Below are positions 14,992 to 23,285 of a stretch of 33,900 bases of DNA, piece after piece (position 1 is the first letter of the stretch; every line of letters starts with the position of its first letter). A program made the translations under genes and the position numbers. Source of the stretch: a virus; the IMG/VR virus record IMGVR_UViG_3300047321_000262, positions 1 through 33,900 of that record; one strand, written 5' to 3'. The notes under the pieces were generated by a model that saw nothing but the letters and a program-made list of their open reading frames with translations, was not told where the DNA came from and did no database searches.

Positions 14992-17900
14992 GTGGCGTTC
15001 CCCCAGACCCCGCTGGACGTGCGGATCGACCTCCAGATCAACGGCATCTGGACCGACATCACCACGGACGTCTACACCACCGAGAAGATCACCATCACGC
15101 GGGGGAAGGCCGACGAGGGCTCCCGCGTCGACCCGGGCAAGTGCGCGCTGACCCTCAACAACCGGCTGGGCAAGTACTCGCCCAGGAACCCCCTGTCGCC
15201 CTACTACCAGCTGATCGGCCGCAACACCCCCATCCGCGTCACCGTCCCCGTGGGCAGCCCGTTCCTCGATCTCCCCACCAATACGGCCGACCAGGTCACC
15301 ACCCCGGATGCCGTCCCCCTCGACATCACCGGCGACCTTGACCTGCGGTGGGAGGGGGAGGCTGACTGGTACGCGTCCGGCGCGCAGATCCTCGTGGGTA
15401 AGTGGGGCGCGGCGGGTAACCGCAGCTACCACCTGCGCCTCCAAGACGGGAATCTGATCCTGCACACCACGCAGGACGGCACGTCTGGGTGGTCCGCGTT
15501 CGTGACGCTGCCCGCGCAGTTGCCCCGCAGTGCGGCGGTGCGCGGCACGTTCGACGTCAACAACGGTGCAGGCGGCAACACCTTCCGCATGTACTGGGCT
15601 CCGTCCACCGCGGGCCCGTGGACGCAGGTGGGCACCGACATCGTCAACGCGGGCACGACCGCCATCTTCGCGGGTACCGCGCCCCTGACGATCGCCCCGC
15701 AGCAGCTCGACCTCGTCACCCCGCCGCGCCGCGCCGTCTCGGGCAAGGTGTACCGGATCGAGGTCCGTTCCGGGATCGGCGGCACGGTCGTGGCCGCCCC
15801 GGACTTCACGGCGCAGGCCCTGGGCACAACCAGCTTCACCGACAGTGCCGGCCGTACCTGGACCGTGGGCGGGACCGCGTCCATCACCAACCGGCGGGCG
15901 CGGTTCGTCGGCGAAGTGTCGTCCTGGCCGTCCCGCTGGGACGTGTCCGGCAAGGACGTGCGGGTGCCCATCGAGGCCGCGGGCATCCTGCGCCGCCTCG
16001 GGCAGGGCGCAAAGCCACTCGCCTCCACGCTGCGCCGCCGCGTGCCCTCCTATGCGCCTCTGGCGTACTGGCCGATGGAAGAAGGCGACCAGGCGAGCCA
16101 GGCCTACAGTCCCATCGACGGCGTCAGCCCTCTGTCCCTGACTCAGGCCACCTGGGCGAGCGCGAACACCCTGCTCTCGTCCGGCCCGCTGCCCGTGCTG
16201 GCCTCCAACGGCGGGGCCCTGGCCATCATGGCGGGCCGCGTGCCCGCCCCGGCCACGGCCCTGACGTCGTGGCACGTTCAGTGGGTGTACCGCCTCGACA
16301 CCGCCCCGGCCACGCAGCGCACCTTCCTGCGGATCCAGTCCACGGGCACGATCGCCGACTGGTACATCCAGTCGGGCACGAGCGGCTCCACCGTGTTCGG
16401 CAGGGACTCCGACGGCACCACGGTGTTCACCCAGGGCATCGCCACAGGCTCGGACCTCTTCGGGCAGTGGATGCGGGTCAAGTTCGAAGCCGTGCAGAGC
16501 GGCGGCAACGTCAACTGGAACATCACCTGGACCGACGTCGGCGGCGACGCGGCAGGCAACGGCGGCTCGTTCGCGGGCAGCGTCGGCCGCCCGACCACCG
16601 TGGCCTCACCCACCGGCGGCTACTCCTCCGACCTGGACGGCATGGCCATCGGGCACATCTCCGCATGGCCCACGAACACGACCGCCGCCTACGACCGGGC
16701 CATCGACGCCTGGGCCGGTGAGACCGCCGGTGCGCGCATGAACCGACTCGCCACCGAGGAGGGCGTGCCTTTCGCCCTGTGGGGCGTCGACGACGATCAG
16801 GAACCGGTCGGCGCGCAGCTCCCCAACACTCTGGTGGAACTGCTGGAGGACGCCGCGGACGCCGACGGAGGCATCCTGTACGAGCGGCGCGAGCGCCTCG
16901 GCCTCGCCTACCGCGACCGCATCTCTCTGTACAACCAGCCCGTCGGCCTCGCCCTGGACTACACGGCTGCGGGGCATGTCGCGCCGCCTCTGGAACCGGT
17001 CGACGACGACCAGAAGGTCCGCAACGACGTCACCGTCCAGCGGGAGGGCGGCGCTTCCGGCCACGCCGTCCTGGAAGAGGGCCCGATGTCCACGCTGGCA
17101 CCGCCGGACGGTGTCGGCGTCTACAACGAGTCGCTCACCCTCAACCTGTTCAGCGACGACCAGGCCGAGCCGCACGCCAACTGGCTGCTGCACCTCGGCA
17201 CCTGGGACGAGGCCCGCTATCCGGTGCTGAACGTCGACCTTGCGGCGGCGCCCAGTCTCATCAGCCAGGTGACCGCGCTGGAGGCCGGCGACCGCATCCA
17301 GATCGCCAACCCGCCCGCGTGGCTGCCGCCCGGCCCGATCGACCTGCTCGCCCAGGGCTACACCGAGGTCATCGGCCACCCCAACGACTGGGACTTCCAG
17401 TTCAACTGCACCCCGGCCGGAGAGTGGACGGTCGCGGAGGCCGCCATCATCGAGGACTTCGAGGACACCGCCTACGAGGTCACCATCACCGACGGCGGCA
17501 ACCTGCCGTGGACGCGGTCGCAGGTCCACTTCAACACCGGTACGTGGTCGCTGCGCTCGGGCGCCATCACCAACAACCAGACCTCGGACGCGGCCATCAC
17601 GGTACCCACCGGGTCCACGTCGCTGACGTTCTGGTACTTCACCTCGTCCGAGGCGTCCGGCGCGGGCTTCGAGGGCGACCGGCTGGTGGTCCTCGTCGAC
17701 GGGGTCCAGGCGCTGCGCGCGCAGGGCGCCACGCCGTGGACATCGGCCACCATCAACGTCACCGGCGCGACCACGGTCACCTTCCGCTACATCAAAGACA
17801 ACTCCACCTCGGTCGGTGAGGACGGCGTCTGGATCGACGACCTGACGTTCAAGCGCAGGGCGCCGGGACGCGCCGACACCGACGGCAGCCAGCTCGCACT

Positions 17901-18750
17901 GTCCGCCACTTCGGCCGCGACCAGCCTGACCGTAGCGACCACCACCGGCCTGCCGTGGGTCACGACCGCCGCCTACCCGGCCGAGTTCCCGTTCGATGTC
18001 ATCTGCGGCGGGGAGGTCATGACCGTCAACGCGATCAGCCCGGTCATCGTCGACGCGTTCGGCAGGACCTCCACCGACACGTGGGGCAACGCCGACAGCG
18101 GCCAGACGTGGACGAACTCCGGCGCCACGGCCGTGGACTACGACGTACTGTCCGGCTACGGCCGCCACATCAACCAGGCCACATCGGCCGGCCACCACTC
18201 CGTGATCTCAGCCGTGCAGCCCGACTTCGACGTCTACTGCGACATCACCACGGCCGCCCTGTCGACCGGGGCATCGCAGTTCGCCGGACTCCTCGCCCGG
18301 TTCACCGACGCGGACAACCTGTACGAGGCCCGCGTCGAATTCACCACCGGCAACGCGATCAATCTGACGATCCGCAAGCGGGTGGCGACCGTGGAAACGC
18401 AGCTCGGGACGTTCACCGCGCCGCTCACCCATGCGGCCGGGACCTACGTCCGCGTCCGCTTCCAGGGGGCCGGGACTGCCCTGAAGGCCAAGATCTGGCT
18501 GGCGGGGTCGGCGGAGCCTGGCTGGGCGATCGAGGTCACAGATTCATCCCTAACCACCGCCGGAAGCGTGGGCGTCAAGTCCGTCCGCAACGCCGGAAAC
18601 ACCAACACCAACGCGGACATCCGGTTCGACAACTACCAGCTGGTCAACCCGCAGACGTTCACCGTCACCCGGTCGACCAACGGCATCGTCAAAAGCCAGA
18701 CCGCGGGCACGGATGTACGGCTCGCGGCCCCGGCAATCGTTCCACTCTAA
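14992..18750 (+). CDS. Large minor tail protein with lectin-like domains
   Basis: A 1252-residue protein from GTG 14992 (ribosome site aaggagg). The N-terminal 80 residues (DVRIDLQINGIWTDITTDVY) look like a distal-tail adaptor domain. Two beta-sandwich (LamG-like) regions follow: one around 105-200 (LRWEGEADWYAS) and one around 350-560 (APLAYWPMEEGDQASQ). Then a baseplate-hub-like region (about 570-800), and two further beta-rich domains at about 820-955 and 1015-1220. It is a probable fusion of tail-tip and host-surface-binding modules, and so a likely host-range determinant. Domain limits are approximate. Confidence 0.85.
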   Translation: MAFPQTPLDVRIDLQINGIWTDITTDVYTTEKITITRGKADEGSRVDPGKCALTLNNRLGKYSPRNPLSPYYQLIGRNTPIRVTVPVGSPFLDLPTNTADQVTTPDAVPLDITGDLDLRWEGEADWYASGAQILVGKWGAAGNRSYHLRLQDGNLILHTTQDGTSGWSAFVTLPAQLPRSAAVRGTFDVNNGAGGNTFRMYWAPSTAGPWTQVGTDIVNAGTTAIFAGTAPLTIAPQQLDLVTPPRRAVSGKVYRIEVRSGIGGTVVAAPDFTAQALGTTSFTDSAGRTWTVGGTASITNRRARFVGEVSSWPSRWDVSGKDVRVPIEAAGILRRLGQGAKPLASTLRRRVPSYAPLAYWPMEEGDQASQAYSPIDGVSPLSLTQATWASANTLLSSGPLPVLASNGGALAIMAGRVPAPATALTSWHVQWVYRLDTAPATQRTFLRIQSTGTIADWYIQSGTSGSTVFGRDSDGTTVFTQGIATGSDLFGQWMRVKFEAVQSGGNVNWNITWTDVGGDAAGNGGSFAGSVGRPTTVASPTGGYSSDLDGMAIGHISAWPTNTTAAYDRAIDAWAGETAGARMNRLATEEGVPFALWGVDDDQEPVGAQLPNTLVELLEDAADADGGILYERRERLGLAYRDRISLYNQPVGLALDYTAAGHVAPPLEPVDDDQKVRNDVTVQREGGASGHAVLEEGPMSTLAPPDGVGVYNESLTLNLFSDDQAEPHANWLLHLGTWDEARYPVLNVDLAAAPSLISQVTALEAGDRIQIANPPAWLPPGPIDLLAQGYTEVIGHPNDWDFQFNCTPAGEWTVAEAAIIEDFEDTAYEVTITDGGNLPWTRSQVHFNTGTWSLRSGAITNNQTSDAAITVPTGSTSLTFWYFTSSEASGAGFEGDRLVVLVDGVQALRAQGATPWTSATINVTGATTVTFRYIKDNSTSVGEDGVWIDDLTFKRRAPGRADTDGSQLALSATSAATSLTVATTTGLPWVTTAAYPAEFPFDVICGGEVMTVNAISPVIVDAFGRTSTDTWGNADSGQTWTNSGATAVDYDVLSGYGRHINQATSAGHHSVISAVQPDFDVYCDITTAALSTGASQFAGLLARFTDADNLYEARVEFTTGNAINLTIRKRVATVETQLGTFTAPLTHAAGTYVRVRFQGAGTALKAKIWLAGSAEPGWAIEVTDSSLTTAGSVGVKSVRNAGNTNTNADIRFDNYQLVNPQTFTVTRSTNGIVKSQTAGTDVRLAAPAIVPL

Positions 18751-18762
18751 GGAGGTCACCAG

Positions 18763-19233
18763 ATGGTGACATGGTTGCCGGGCATGCGGATCACCGCTGC
18801 ACGCCTGAACCAGATCAGCCCCACCGACTTCACCCCGTACACACCGACCGTCACCAACGGCGGAGCCGCGACGTTCACCGTTCAAAGCGGCTGGTACACG
18901 AAGACCGACAAGATGGTCACCGTGTGCGTGTACCTGACGATCGGCACCGCGGGCACCGGCACCGGCGTCGTCACCATCGACATGCCGTCCAACGTGGACC
19001 GCTCCATCCGCCAGGCGCTGACCATGCACACGGAGACGATCGGCTCCGGCGGCAACGCCTCCAGCCACATCGCCGGCGGCGAATGCGTGTTCTTCACCAG
19101 CGGCAGCGGCGCCCGCTCCGACCGTCTGCGCGTCGACGAGGGCGGCACCACAAGCCGGGAGAACAACATCCAGGGCGCCGACTTGATCTCGGGCGGCCTG
19201 ATCACCATCGAAGGCACATACCGCGAGGCGTAG
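18763..19233 (+). CDS. Minor tail / receptor-binding protein
   Basis: A 156-residue protein beginning MVTWLPGMRITAARLNQI, a usual start for short tail-fibre proteins of Streptomyces phages. It is beta-rich and ends in a repeated strand pattern (SGGLITIEGTY). It lies between the large minor tail protein and the endolysin, with ribosome site taaggagg. It probably trimerises at the tail tip; this is inferred. Confidence 0.75.
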   Translation: MVTWLPGMRITAARLNQISPTDFTPYTPTVTNGGAATFTVQSGWYTKTDKMVTVCVYLTIGTAGTGTGVVTIDMPSNVDRSIRQALTMHTETIGSGGNASSHIAGGECVFFTSGSGARSDRLRVDEGGTTSRENNIQGADLISGGLITIEGTYREA

Positions 19234-19251
19234 TCGCCGTCCGCCTGTTCT

Positions 19252-19280
19252 GCCCCGAGCCCGCTGGCCGGGGCCTTTTT
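19252..19280 (+). terminator. Intrinsic terminator after the tail genes
   Basis: GCCCCG/CGGGGC with an inner GCC/GGC pair and a bulged A, loop CGCT, stem 19252-19274, followed by TTTTT at 19276-19280. It would separate tail from lysis transcription, or allow read-through. Confidence 0.85.
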
Positions 19281-19302
19281 CATGCCCAGATTGGGGGGCT
19301 CA

Positions 19303-20094
19303 ATGAAGCTCGTCACGAGAGATCAGCTCGGCTGGCCTGCGTCGGCCGCGCCGACACAGACGTCCACGAAGGGCGTCAAGGTCCACTACGAGGGCACCGA
19401 GGTGAGCACCAAGCTGCTCACCGACCACGCCGAGTGCCTCGCCGAGTGGCAGGCCATCCGCAAGAGTCACCTGGCGAACACCAAGGAGGGCTACTCGGAC
19501 ATCGCCTACAACTACGGGGCCTGTCCGCACGGCTATCTCCTCGAGGGCCGCGGCATCGGCCACCGCACGGGCGCAAATGGCAACCAGCCGCTGAACCGGG
19601 CGCACTACGCCATCGTCGGCCTCGTCGGCAGCGAGGGCCTCACCAAGCCGACGGACGCCATGCTCGGCGCGATCCGCGACGGCATCGAGCTGCTGCGCAA
19701 GCACGGCGCCGGAACGGAGATCAAGGGCCACAGGGACGGCTACGCCACCGAGTGCCCCGGCGGCCCGCTGTACGCGTGGGTGCAGAAGGGGGCGCCGCGA
19801 CCGGCCGGAACTGGCGCCACCGAACCCGTCCACGAGCCGTTCCCCGGGGCCGCGTTCTTCATGAAGGGAACGAAGCCCGCACTCGGCAAGAAGTCGAAGA
19901 TCTTCACCGCGATGGGGAAGCGGCTCGTCGCCGTCGGCTGCGGCCGGTACAAGGTCGGTCCCAGCGACACCCTCGGCCAGGCCGACGTCGACTCCTACGA
20001 GGCGTTCCAGCGGAAGTGCGGATACACCGGCACGGCCGCCAAGTGGCCGCCCGGCAAGACCACCTGGGACGAGCTCCAGGTCCCCAACGTCTGA
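19303..20094 (+). CDS. Endolysin: N-acetylmuramoyl-L-alanine amidase with peptidoglycan-binding domain
   Basis: A 263-residue zinc amidase that cuts the bond between N-acetylmuramic acid and L-alanine to lyse the host. The amidase domain spans about 20-165; zinc ligands are likely His28 (KVHYEG), His143 (KGHRDG) and Cys151 (TECPGG). The C-terminal 75 residues (FPGAAFFMKGTKPALG, then YEAFQRKCGYTG) form a peptidoglycan-binding domain common in Streptomyces phage lysins. ATG 19303 follows ggggggc; the earlier ATG at 19282 lies in frame but has no better ribosome site and falls within the terminator tail. No signal peptide, so export needs a holin. Confidence 0.92.
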   Translation: MKLVTRDQLGWPASAAPTQTSTKGVKVHYEGTEVSTKLLTDHAECLAEWQAIRKSHLANTKEGYSDIAYNYGACPHGYLLEGRGIGHRTGANGNQPLNRAHYAIVGLVGSEGLTKPTDAMLGAIRDGIELLRKHGAGTEIKGHRDGYATECPGGPLYAWVQKGAPRPAGTGATEPVHEPFPGAAFFMKGTKPALGKKSKIFTAMGKRLVAVGCGRYKVGPSDTLGQADVDSYEAFQRKCGYTGTAAKWPPGKTTWDELQVPNV

Positions 20095-20109
20095 AAGGAC
20101 CGAACACCC

Positions 20110-20331
20110 ATGGCTGCACCCGTAGAGAAGAAGGTGACCGCGGCAACCGCGGGCGCCTACGTGGCGAGCACCGGGCTGCTCGCCAGCCTGGAAGCGGTCC
20201 AGGGCCACGCCGACCTCGTCGGCTGGATGCCGTCCGGCCTCACGCCGTTCGTACTGGCCCTCGTGCCTGCGGCGATCACTTTCGTGTCCGGCTGGAAGAC
20301 GAGGCACACCCCGAGAGGTTCGGCCGAGTGA
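20110..20331 (+). CDS. Holin (probable)
   Basis: A 73-residue protein with a hydrophobic N-terminal half (ATAGAYVASTGLLASLEAV), a short turn, a second hydrophobic segment (FVLALVPAAITFVSGW) and a charged tail. Two membrane spans, small size and position directly after the endolysin fit a holin, which forms membrane holes that release the lysin. Its stop overlaps the next start (GTGA). Confidence 0.8.
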   Translation: MAAPVEKKVTAATAGAYVASTGLLASLEAVQGHADLVGWMPSGLTPFVLALVPAAITFVSGWKTRHTPRGSAE

Positions 20332-20588
20332 CCAGCCCGGACACGGGCGTGTTCATCAGCTCTGCCCAGATGTATCAGGAGGTGAGGGACCTGGCTCAGA
20401 CGGTCGGCCGCATCGAGTCCAAGGTGGACAGTTTCCTCGACGAGGCCAAGGACATCCGCGGCGATCTCCAGGACCACGAGCTCAGGATCCGCACCCTCGA
20501 ACGGGCCCGCTGGCCCATGCCCACGATCGGTGTCCTCGCCGGCGTCGCGGGCGCGGCCACCGGCGCCATCGCCCTCTTCGCTCGCTGA
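20328..20588 (+). CDS. Membrane-anchored coiled-coil protein, second lysis protein
   Basis: An 86-residue protein from GTG 20328. A coiled coil (about 15-60, QTVGRIESKVDSFLDEAKDI) is followed by one C-terminal membrane span (IGVLAGVAGAATGAIALFA). It resembles DUF2746-type proteins that accompany holins in actinobacteriophages. It may be a second holin or a holin regulator. Confidence 0.75.
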   Translation: MTSPDTGVFISSAQMYQEVRDLAQTVGRIESKVDSFLDEAKDIRGDLQDHELRIRTLERARWPMPTIGVLAGVAGAATGAIALFAR

Positions 20589-20590
20589 CT

Positions 20591-20627
20591 GCGGCCCCGC
20601 CTTCCTTCGGGAGGGCGGGGCCGCTTT
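20591..20627. terminator. Terminator with TTCG loop between converging genes
   Basis: A 15-bp stem (20591-20605 and 20610-20624, one G-T pair) closed by a TTCG tetraloop and followed by TTT. It ends the late operon and probably also the minus-strand cassette that stops at 20641. Confidence 0.88.
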
Positions 20628-20640
20628 GTCGTGTCCGGGG

Positions 20641-21492
20641 TCAGCTCAGCGCTTCGATGGCCTTCAGGATCAGGGCGCGCGCCTCGGCCCCGTACACGGC
20701 CATGCCGCGCAGCTCCTCGAACGCTGCGAGGTACAGGGCGATCTCGCTGGGCTGCGTGATGTTCACCTGCGCGGACAGCAACTCGACGGAGACCAAACTG
20801 TCGTCGTAGACGTGGAACAGCTCCTGCGGCCACAGCAGCCGCTGCGGGGTGGCGTCCGGGATGATGCCGAGCGAAACCGAAGGGAGCACCCCAGCCGTGA
20901 GCAGGTACCCCAGTTGGGCGGCCATGGTGTCCTGGTCTCCCAGCTGGTAGCGCAGAACACCCTCTTCGATGACCAGGACGAAGCGGTGCCCCGGCTCGTG
21001 GATGACCTTGGACCGCTCGGCTCGTGCAGCCGCGGCGGCCTCGGCATCGTCCGGGATGTCGAGCAAGCGCGCGTTGCTGCTGAGTAGGGCGCGGCTGTAG
21101 CCCTCCGTCTGGAGGACTCCGGGCACGAGGGTCGGCGAGTAGATCCGGAACAGGCCGGTGGAGCGGAACAGCTGTACGTAGCTGTCCTGCAGTTGGCGCA
21201 GGCCGATGCGGGTGCGCCGACGCCACTCGGTGTACATGGACTCCGCGTTGAGCGACGCGGCCACGAGGTCGTCGGCTCGTCCCTCGGCCCGGCAGGTGGC
21301 GCACCAGCGGCGGATGTCAGTGGGTGAGGGCGGAGTCTTGGCGTTCTCGATGCGGGATGTCTTGGCGTGATGCCATCCGCACCGGTTGGCCAGCTCTGCG
21401 ACCGTCAGGTCGGCGTCCTTACGGATGGCGCGCAGCTGTGCGGCCACGCTTTCGCGGGCGGCCTGAGCTGAGGACGACGGAGAGAGGGGCAT
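20641..21492 (-). CDS. XRE-family regulator with DUF5753 domain, WhiJ-like
   Basis: A 283-residue protein. An N-terminal XRE HTH (about 15-70, LTVAELANRCGWHHAKTSRI) is followed by a C-terminal DUF5753 domain (about 100-280, including YSPTLVPGVLQTEGYSRALL). This is the domain pair of WhiJ-type regulators, which in Streptomyces are often encoded with small acidic partner proteins and affect development and antibiotic production. Start at 21492 chosen because the upstream extension overlaps the DUF6879 gene. It may bind the GTGCAC repeats upstream of the cassette, as an inference. Cargo gene rather than core phage function. Confidence 0.9.
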   Translation of the reverse strand: MPLSPSSSAQAARESVAAQLRAIRKDADLTVAELANRCGWHHAKTSRIENAKTPPSPTDIRRWCATCRAEGRADDLVAASLNAESMYTEWRRRTRIGLRQLQDSYVQLFRSTGLFRIYSPTLVPGVLQTEGYSRALLSSNARLLDIPDDAEAAAAARAERSKVIHEPGHRFVLVIEEGVLRYQLGDQDTMAAQLGYLLTAGVLPSVSLGIIPDATPQRLLWPQELFHVYDDSLVSVELLSAQVNITQPSEIALYLAAFEELRGMAVYGAEARALILKAIEALS

Positions 21493-21517
21493 GAGCTGGC
21501 CTGTCCGATGCTTCCTG

Positions 21518-22051
21518 TCAGTGGATCTGGTACTGGTCGTGGGGAGTGGCGCGTTCCCAGACGGCTTCGAAGGCGTCGCCGCACTGCTTGGCGATGCCCG
21601 GCTCCGTGCGGAGTTCGAGCGGTGGGTCTGCCCAGTCGCCGTCGCCGCTGAAGTGGTTGAACAACACTCGGGATCCGTCGAAGATCCACAGGTCGCAGCC
21701 GGGCAGCAGAAGGTCGACCGCGTAGCGCCGGGGAAGCCACCGGACCTGTTCGCCGGCGAACACGTTGACGCTGGCGCCAGCGTGTTCATAGCGGATGTAG
21801 TCGGTGACCGGCTCGGAGACGATGCGTGCCCGGCGCACGGTGACGCCGCGGGCGGTGGTCCGCTGGATCAGATCGACCCACGGGGCCCAGTAGGCCGAGC
21901 CGGGGTCGGAGTCCCTCCAGCCCGTGTCCTTCCACTGCTGGAAGTCGTCCGCCTCGTCGCCGACACCGTAGGCGTCGCGCATCTCCAGGTGGACGGCGGA
22001 GTGTTGGGCGGCTTCGAGGAGATCGTTAAAGCGCAGCTCGCTCTGCGGCAT
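21518..22051 (-). CDS. DUF6879-like protein
   Basis: A 177-residue protein reading RFNDLLEAAQHSAVHLEMRD at the start, a middle WAPWVDLIQRTTARGVTVRR, and WLPRRYAVDLLLPGCDLWIF. These phrases are typical of the DUF6879 proteins encoded beside DUF5753 regulators in Streptomyces. Biochemical role unknown; it may work with the regulator. It overlaps the upstream gene by 26 bases and is 25 bases from the downstream one, so the three form an operon. Confidence 0.85.
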   Translation of the reverse strand: MPQSELRFNDLLEAAQHSAVHLEMRDAYGVGDEADDFQQWKDTGWRDSDPGSAYWAPWVDLIQRTTARGVTVRRARIVSEPVTDYIRYEHAGASVNVFAGEQVRWLPRRYAVDLLLPGCDLWIFDGSRVLFNHFSGDGDWADPPLELRTEPGIAKQCGDAFEAVWERATPHDQYQIH

Positions 22052-22283
22052 CGCAGGCCTCCCTCAGCAGCGGGACGAGGTGGACGGGGATCCGGATCAC
22101 GGTCTCGTGGGCGGGGATGCCCTTGTCGTGTCCGGGGGCGGTGTTCTCCACGCACTGCTCCCGTGTCTGGGCATCGGCGGTGTAGCTCTGGAGCACGATG
22201 TCGGCGGTCTCGGTGTCGACCCATGCTGTGGGCGACCCGCTCTGTCCCGTCTCCGGGTCGATGCCGATGAACTGTAAGGCCAT
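22026..22283 (-). CDS. Small acidic protein, first gene of the regulator cassette
   Basis: An 85-residue acidic protein starting MALQFIGIDPETGQSGSPTA, a family common in Streptomyces and usually beside DUF6879 and XRE-DUF5753 genes. Start at 22283 has a strong ribosome site (ggggagg) on the minus strand. It is probably a partner of the regulator; function unknown. Its promoter lies in the GTGCAC-containing region. Confidence 0.85.
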   Translation of the reverse strand: MALQFIGIDPETGQSGSPTAWVDTETADIVLQSYTADAQTREQCVENTAPGHDKGIPAHETVIRIPVHLVPLLREACDAAERAAL

Positions 22284-22305
22284 GGCTTTCCTCCCCTGAT
22301 GCTGC

Positions 22306-22352
22306 GTGCACTGATGTGCACCAACGTCACCCGCGTGGGCAGCGGCGGTCAA
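22306..22352 (-). promoter_or_regulatory. Leftward promoter with GTGCAC operator pair
   Basis: On the minus strand, TTGACC (22352-22347), a 17-base spacer and TGACGT (22329-22324) make a plausible promoter with a start near 22317. Two GTGCAC palindromes at 22306-22311 and 22316-22321, exactly 10 bp apart, cover the start point, where a bound repressor would block it. Confidence 0.55.
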
Positions 22353-22389
22353 GACCGCGAACCAGCCGCATCGCATTACGGGGCGCTGT

Positions 22390-22440
22390 GTGCACATCGG
22401 TGCACAACTCTGGCAGTGGTGCACATCACGCTTCTAGCGT
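22390..22440 (+). promoter_or_regulatory. Rightward promoter with GTGCAC operators
   Basis: CTGGCA (22410-22415), a 19-base spacer and TAGCGT (22435-22440) form a possible promoter for the small genes at 22509. GTGCAC lies at 22390, 22400 and 22419. The first two repeat the 10-bp spacing of the leftward pair and the third sits between the two promoter boxes. Confidence 0.5.
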
Positions 22441-22508
22441 CGGGAGACACAGAGAACCCCGGCGGCCGCGTGAACGGCCCCGGGCGTGGCCGACTGACTG
22501 GAGTCGAC

Positions 22509-22706
22509 ATGCCAGAGACTACGCACACCCCACCACCCAGCACAGACCAGTCGCAGACCGGCCACCGGTGCGACTGGCACAAAGGGCCATCCGAGACCGC
22601 GGTCATCGTCGACGCGATCGAGCGCAACAGCGCCCCGCCCGTCGCCCTGTGGGCCTGCGCTCCCTGCCGCGAGCAGCGCGGCCTGGTCCCGCTCGCCGAC
22701 CGATGA
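22509..22706 (+). CDS. Small Cys/His-rich protein
   Basis: A 65-residue protein from ATG 22509. After a disordered, Thr/Pro-rich start it has HRCDWH and, 30 residues on, WACAPCRE, a spacing suitable for one zinc site. It begins a three-gene coupled unit (ATGA, then GTGA junctions). Function unknown; such small zinc proteins are frequent in Streptomyces near XRE regulators. Confidence 0.7.
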   Translation: MPETTHTPPPSTDQSQTGHRCDWHKGPSETAVIVDAIERNSAPPVALWACAPCREQRGLVPLADR

Positions 22707-22933
22707 CCTGGAAACCGAAGCCGCCCCGGGTCGCTGATCTGTCCTATGCCCAGTACTCGGGGTGGGACTGCTGCTGGTGCGGCAAGCGGCTCACCCACGG
22801 GGCCCGGTCCGTCGGCCGCGCGCAGGGCTCCATCGGCGCCCACGACCTGAGCGTCGAGGTCTACAAATGCGGGCCGCGCTGCCCCAAGCGGCCTCGGCGC
22901 CCCACATCCTCACGACAGGGAGATGACCAGTGA
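22703..22933 (+). CDS. Small zinc-ribbon-like protein
   Basis: A 76-residue protein with WDCCWCGKRL and, 40 residues on, VYKCGPRCPKRP, consistent with a zinc ribbon. The C-terminus is basic. Its start overlaps the previous stop (ATGA at 22703). Function unknown. Confidence 0.7.
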   Translation: MTWKPKPPRVADLSYAQYSGWDCCWCGKRLTHGARSVGRAQGSIGAHDLSVEVYKCGPRCPKRPRRPTSSRQGDDQ

Positions 22934-23151
22934 ACATCTGTGCACGGTGCGACGAGCCGATCCTGCCCGGTAAGGGTAGGACGTACCCCATCGATTCAGG
23001 GTCGGCCGCTGCCGCCGACGTCACTGTCCACGCTCGCCTGTGCGAGATGCCTGACCACCAGACGGCGCCAGCTCTGACCCGCTCTCAGCAGTTCGAGGAG
23101 CGACTGGAAGTCATGCGGTCGCGACAGAGCAGGTTCGCGGCGACAAGGTGA
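22930..23151 (+). CDS. Small Cys-containing protein
   Basis: A 73-residue protein from GTG 22930 with NICARCDEPI and later HARLCEM, a possible zinc site, then a helical, charged C-terminus (QQFEERLEVMRSRQSRF). It ends the three-gene unit and is followed by two hairpins. Function unknown. Confidence 0.7.
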   Translation: MNICARCDEPILPGKGRTYPIDSGSAAAADVTVHARLCEMPDHQTAPALTRSQQFEERLEVMRSRQSRFAATR

Positions 23152-23152
23152 T

Positions 23153-23233
23153 CCGCCCGCCCCGTACCCCGTGCCCGGGGGGCGGGCGGGACCAGGCCCC
23201 GACCGGACGCCGACCTGGTCGGGGCCTCTTTTT
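23153..23233 (+). terminator. Double terminator upstream of the integrase
   Basis: Hairpin 1 has an 11-bp GC stem (23153-23163, 23179-23189). Hairpin 2 has an 11-bp stem AGGCCCCGACC and its complement (23194-23204, 23217-23227) followed by CTTTTTG. Together they insulate the integrase from upstream transcription. Confidence 0.85.
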
Positions 23234-23285
23234 GTGCCCAACCTTGGATTCGAAGGCGATCACGAAAGTCACGGGAGAGCGGAGA

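Noticed and set aside
12817-16275. Minus-strand open frame of 1152 codons opposite the tape measure gene
   Set aside because: Same high-GC artefact; no start context and no domain.
17955-20588. Plus-strand 877-codon frame through tail and lysis genes
   Set aside because: Out of frame with the real genes; Arg/His-rich nonsense crossing the terminator at 19252-19280.
20641-21789. Longer form of the XRE-DUF5753 protein starting at 21789
   Set aside because: The extra 99 residues overlap the DUF6879 gene in another frame and look random; the HTH starts soon after the Met at 21492.
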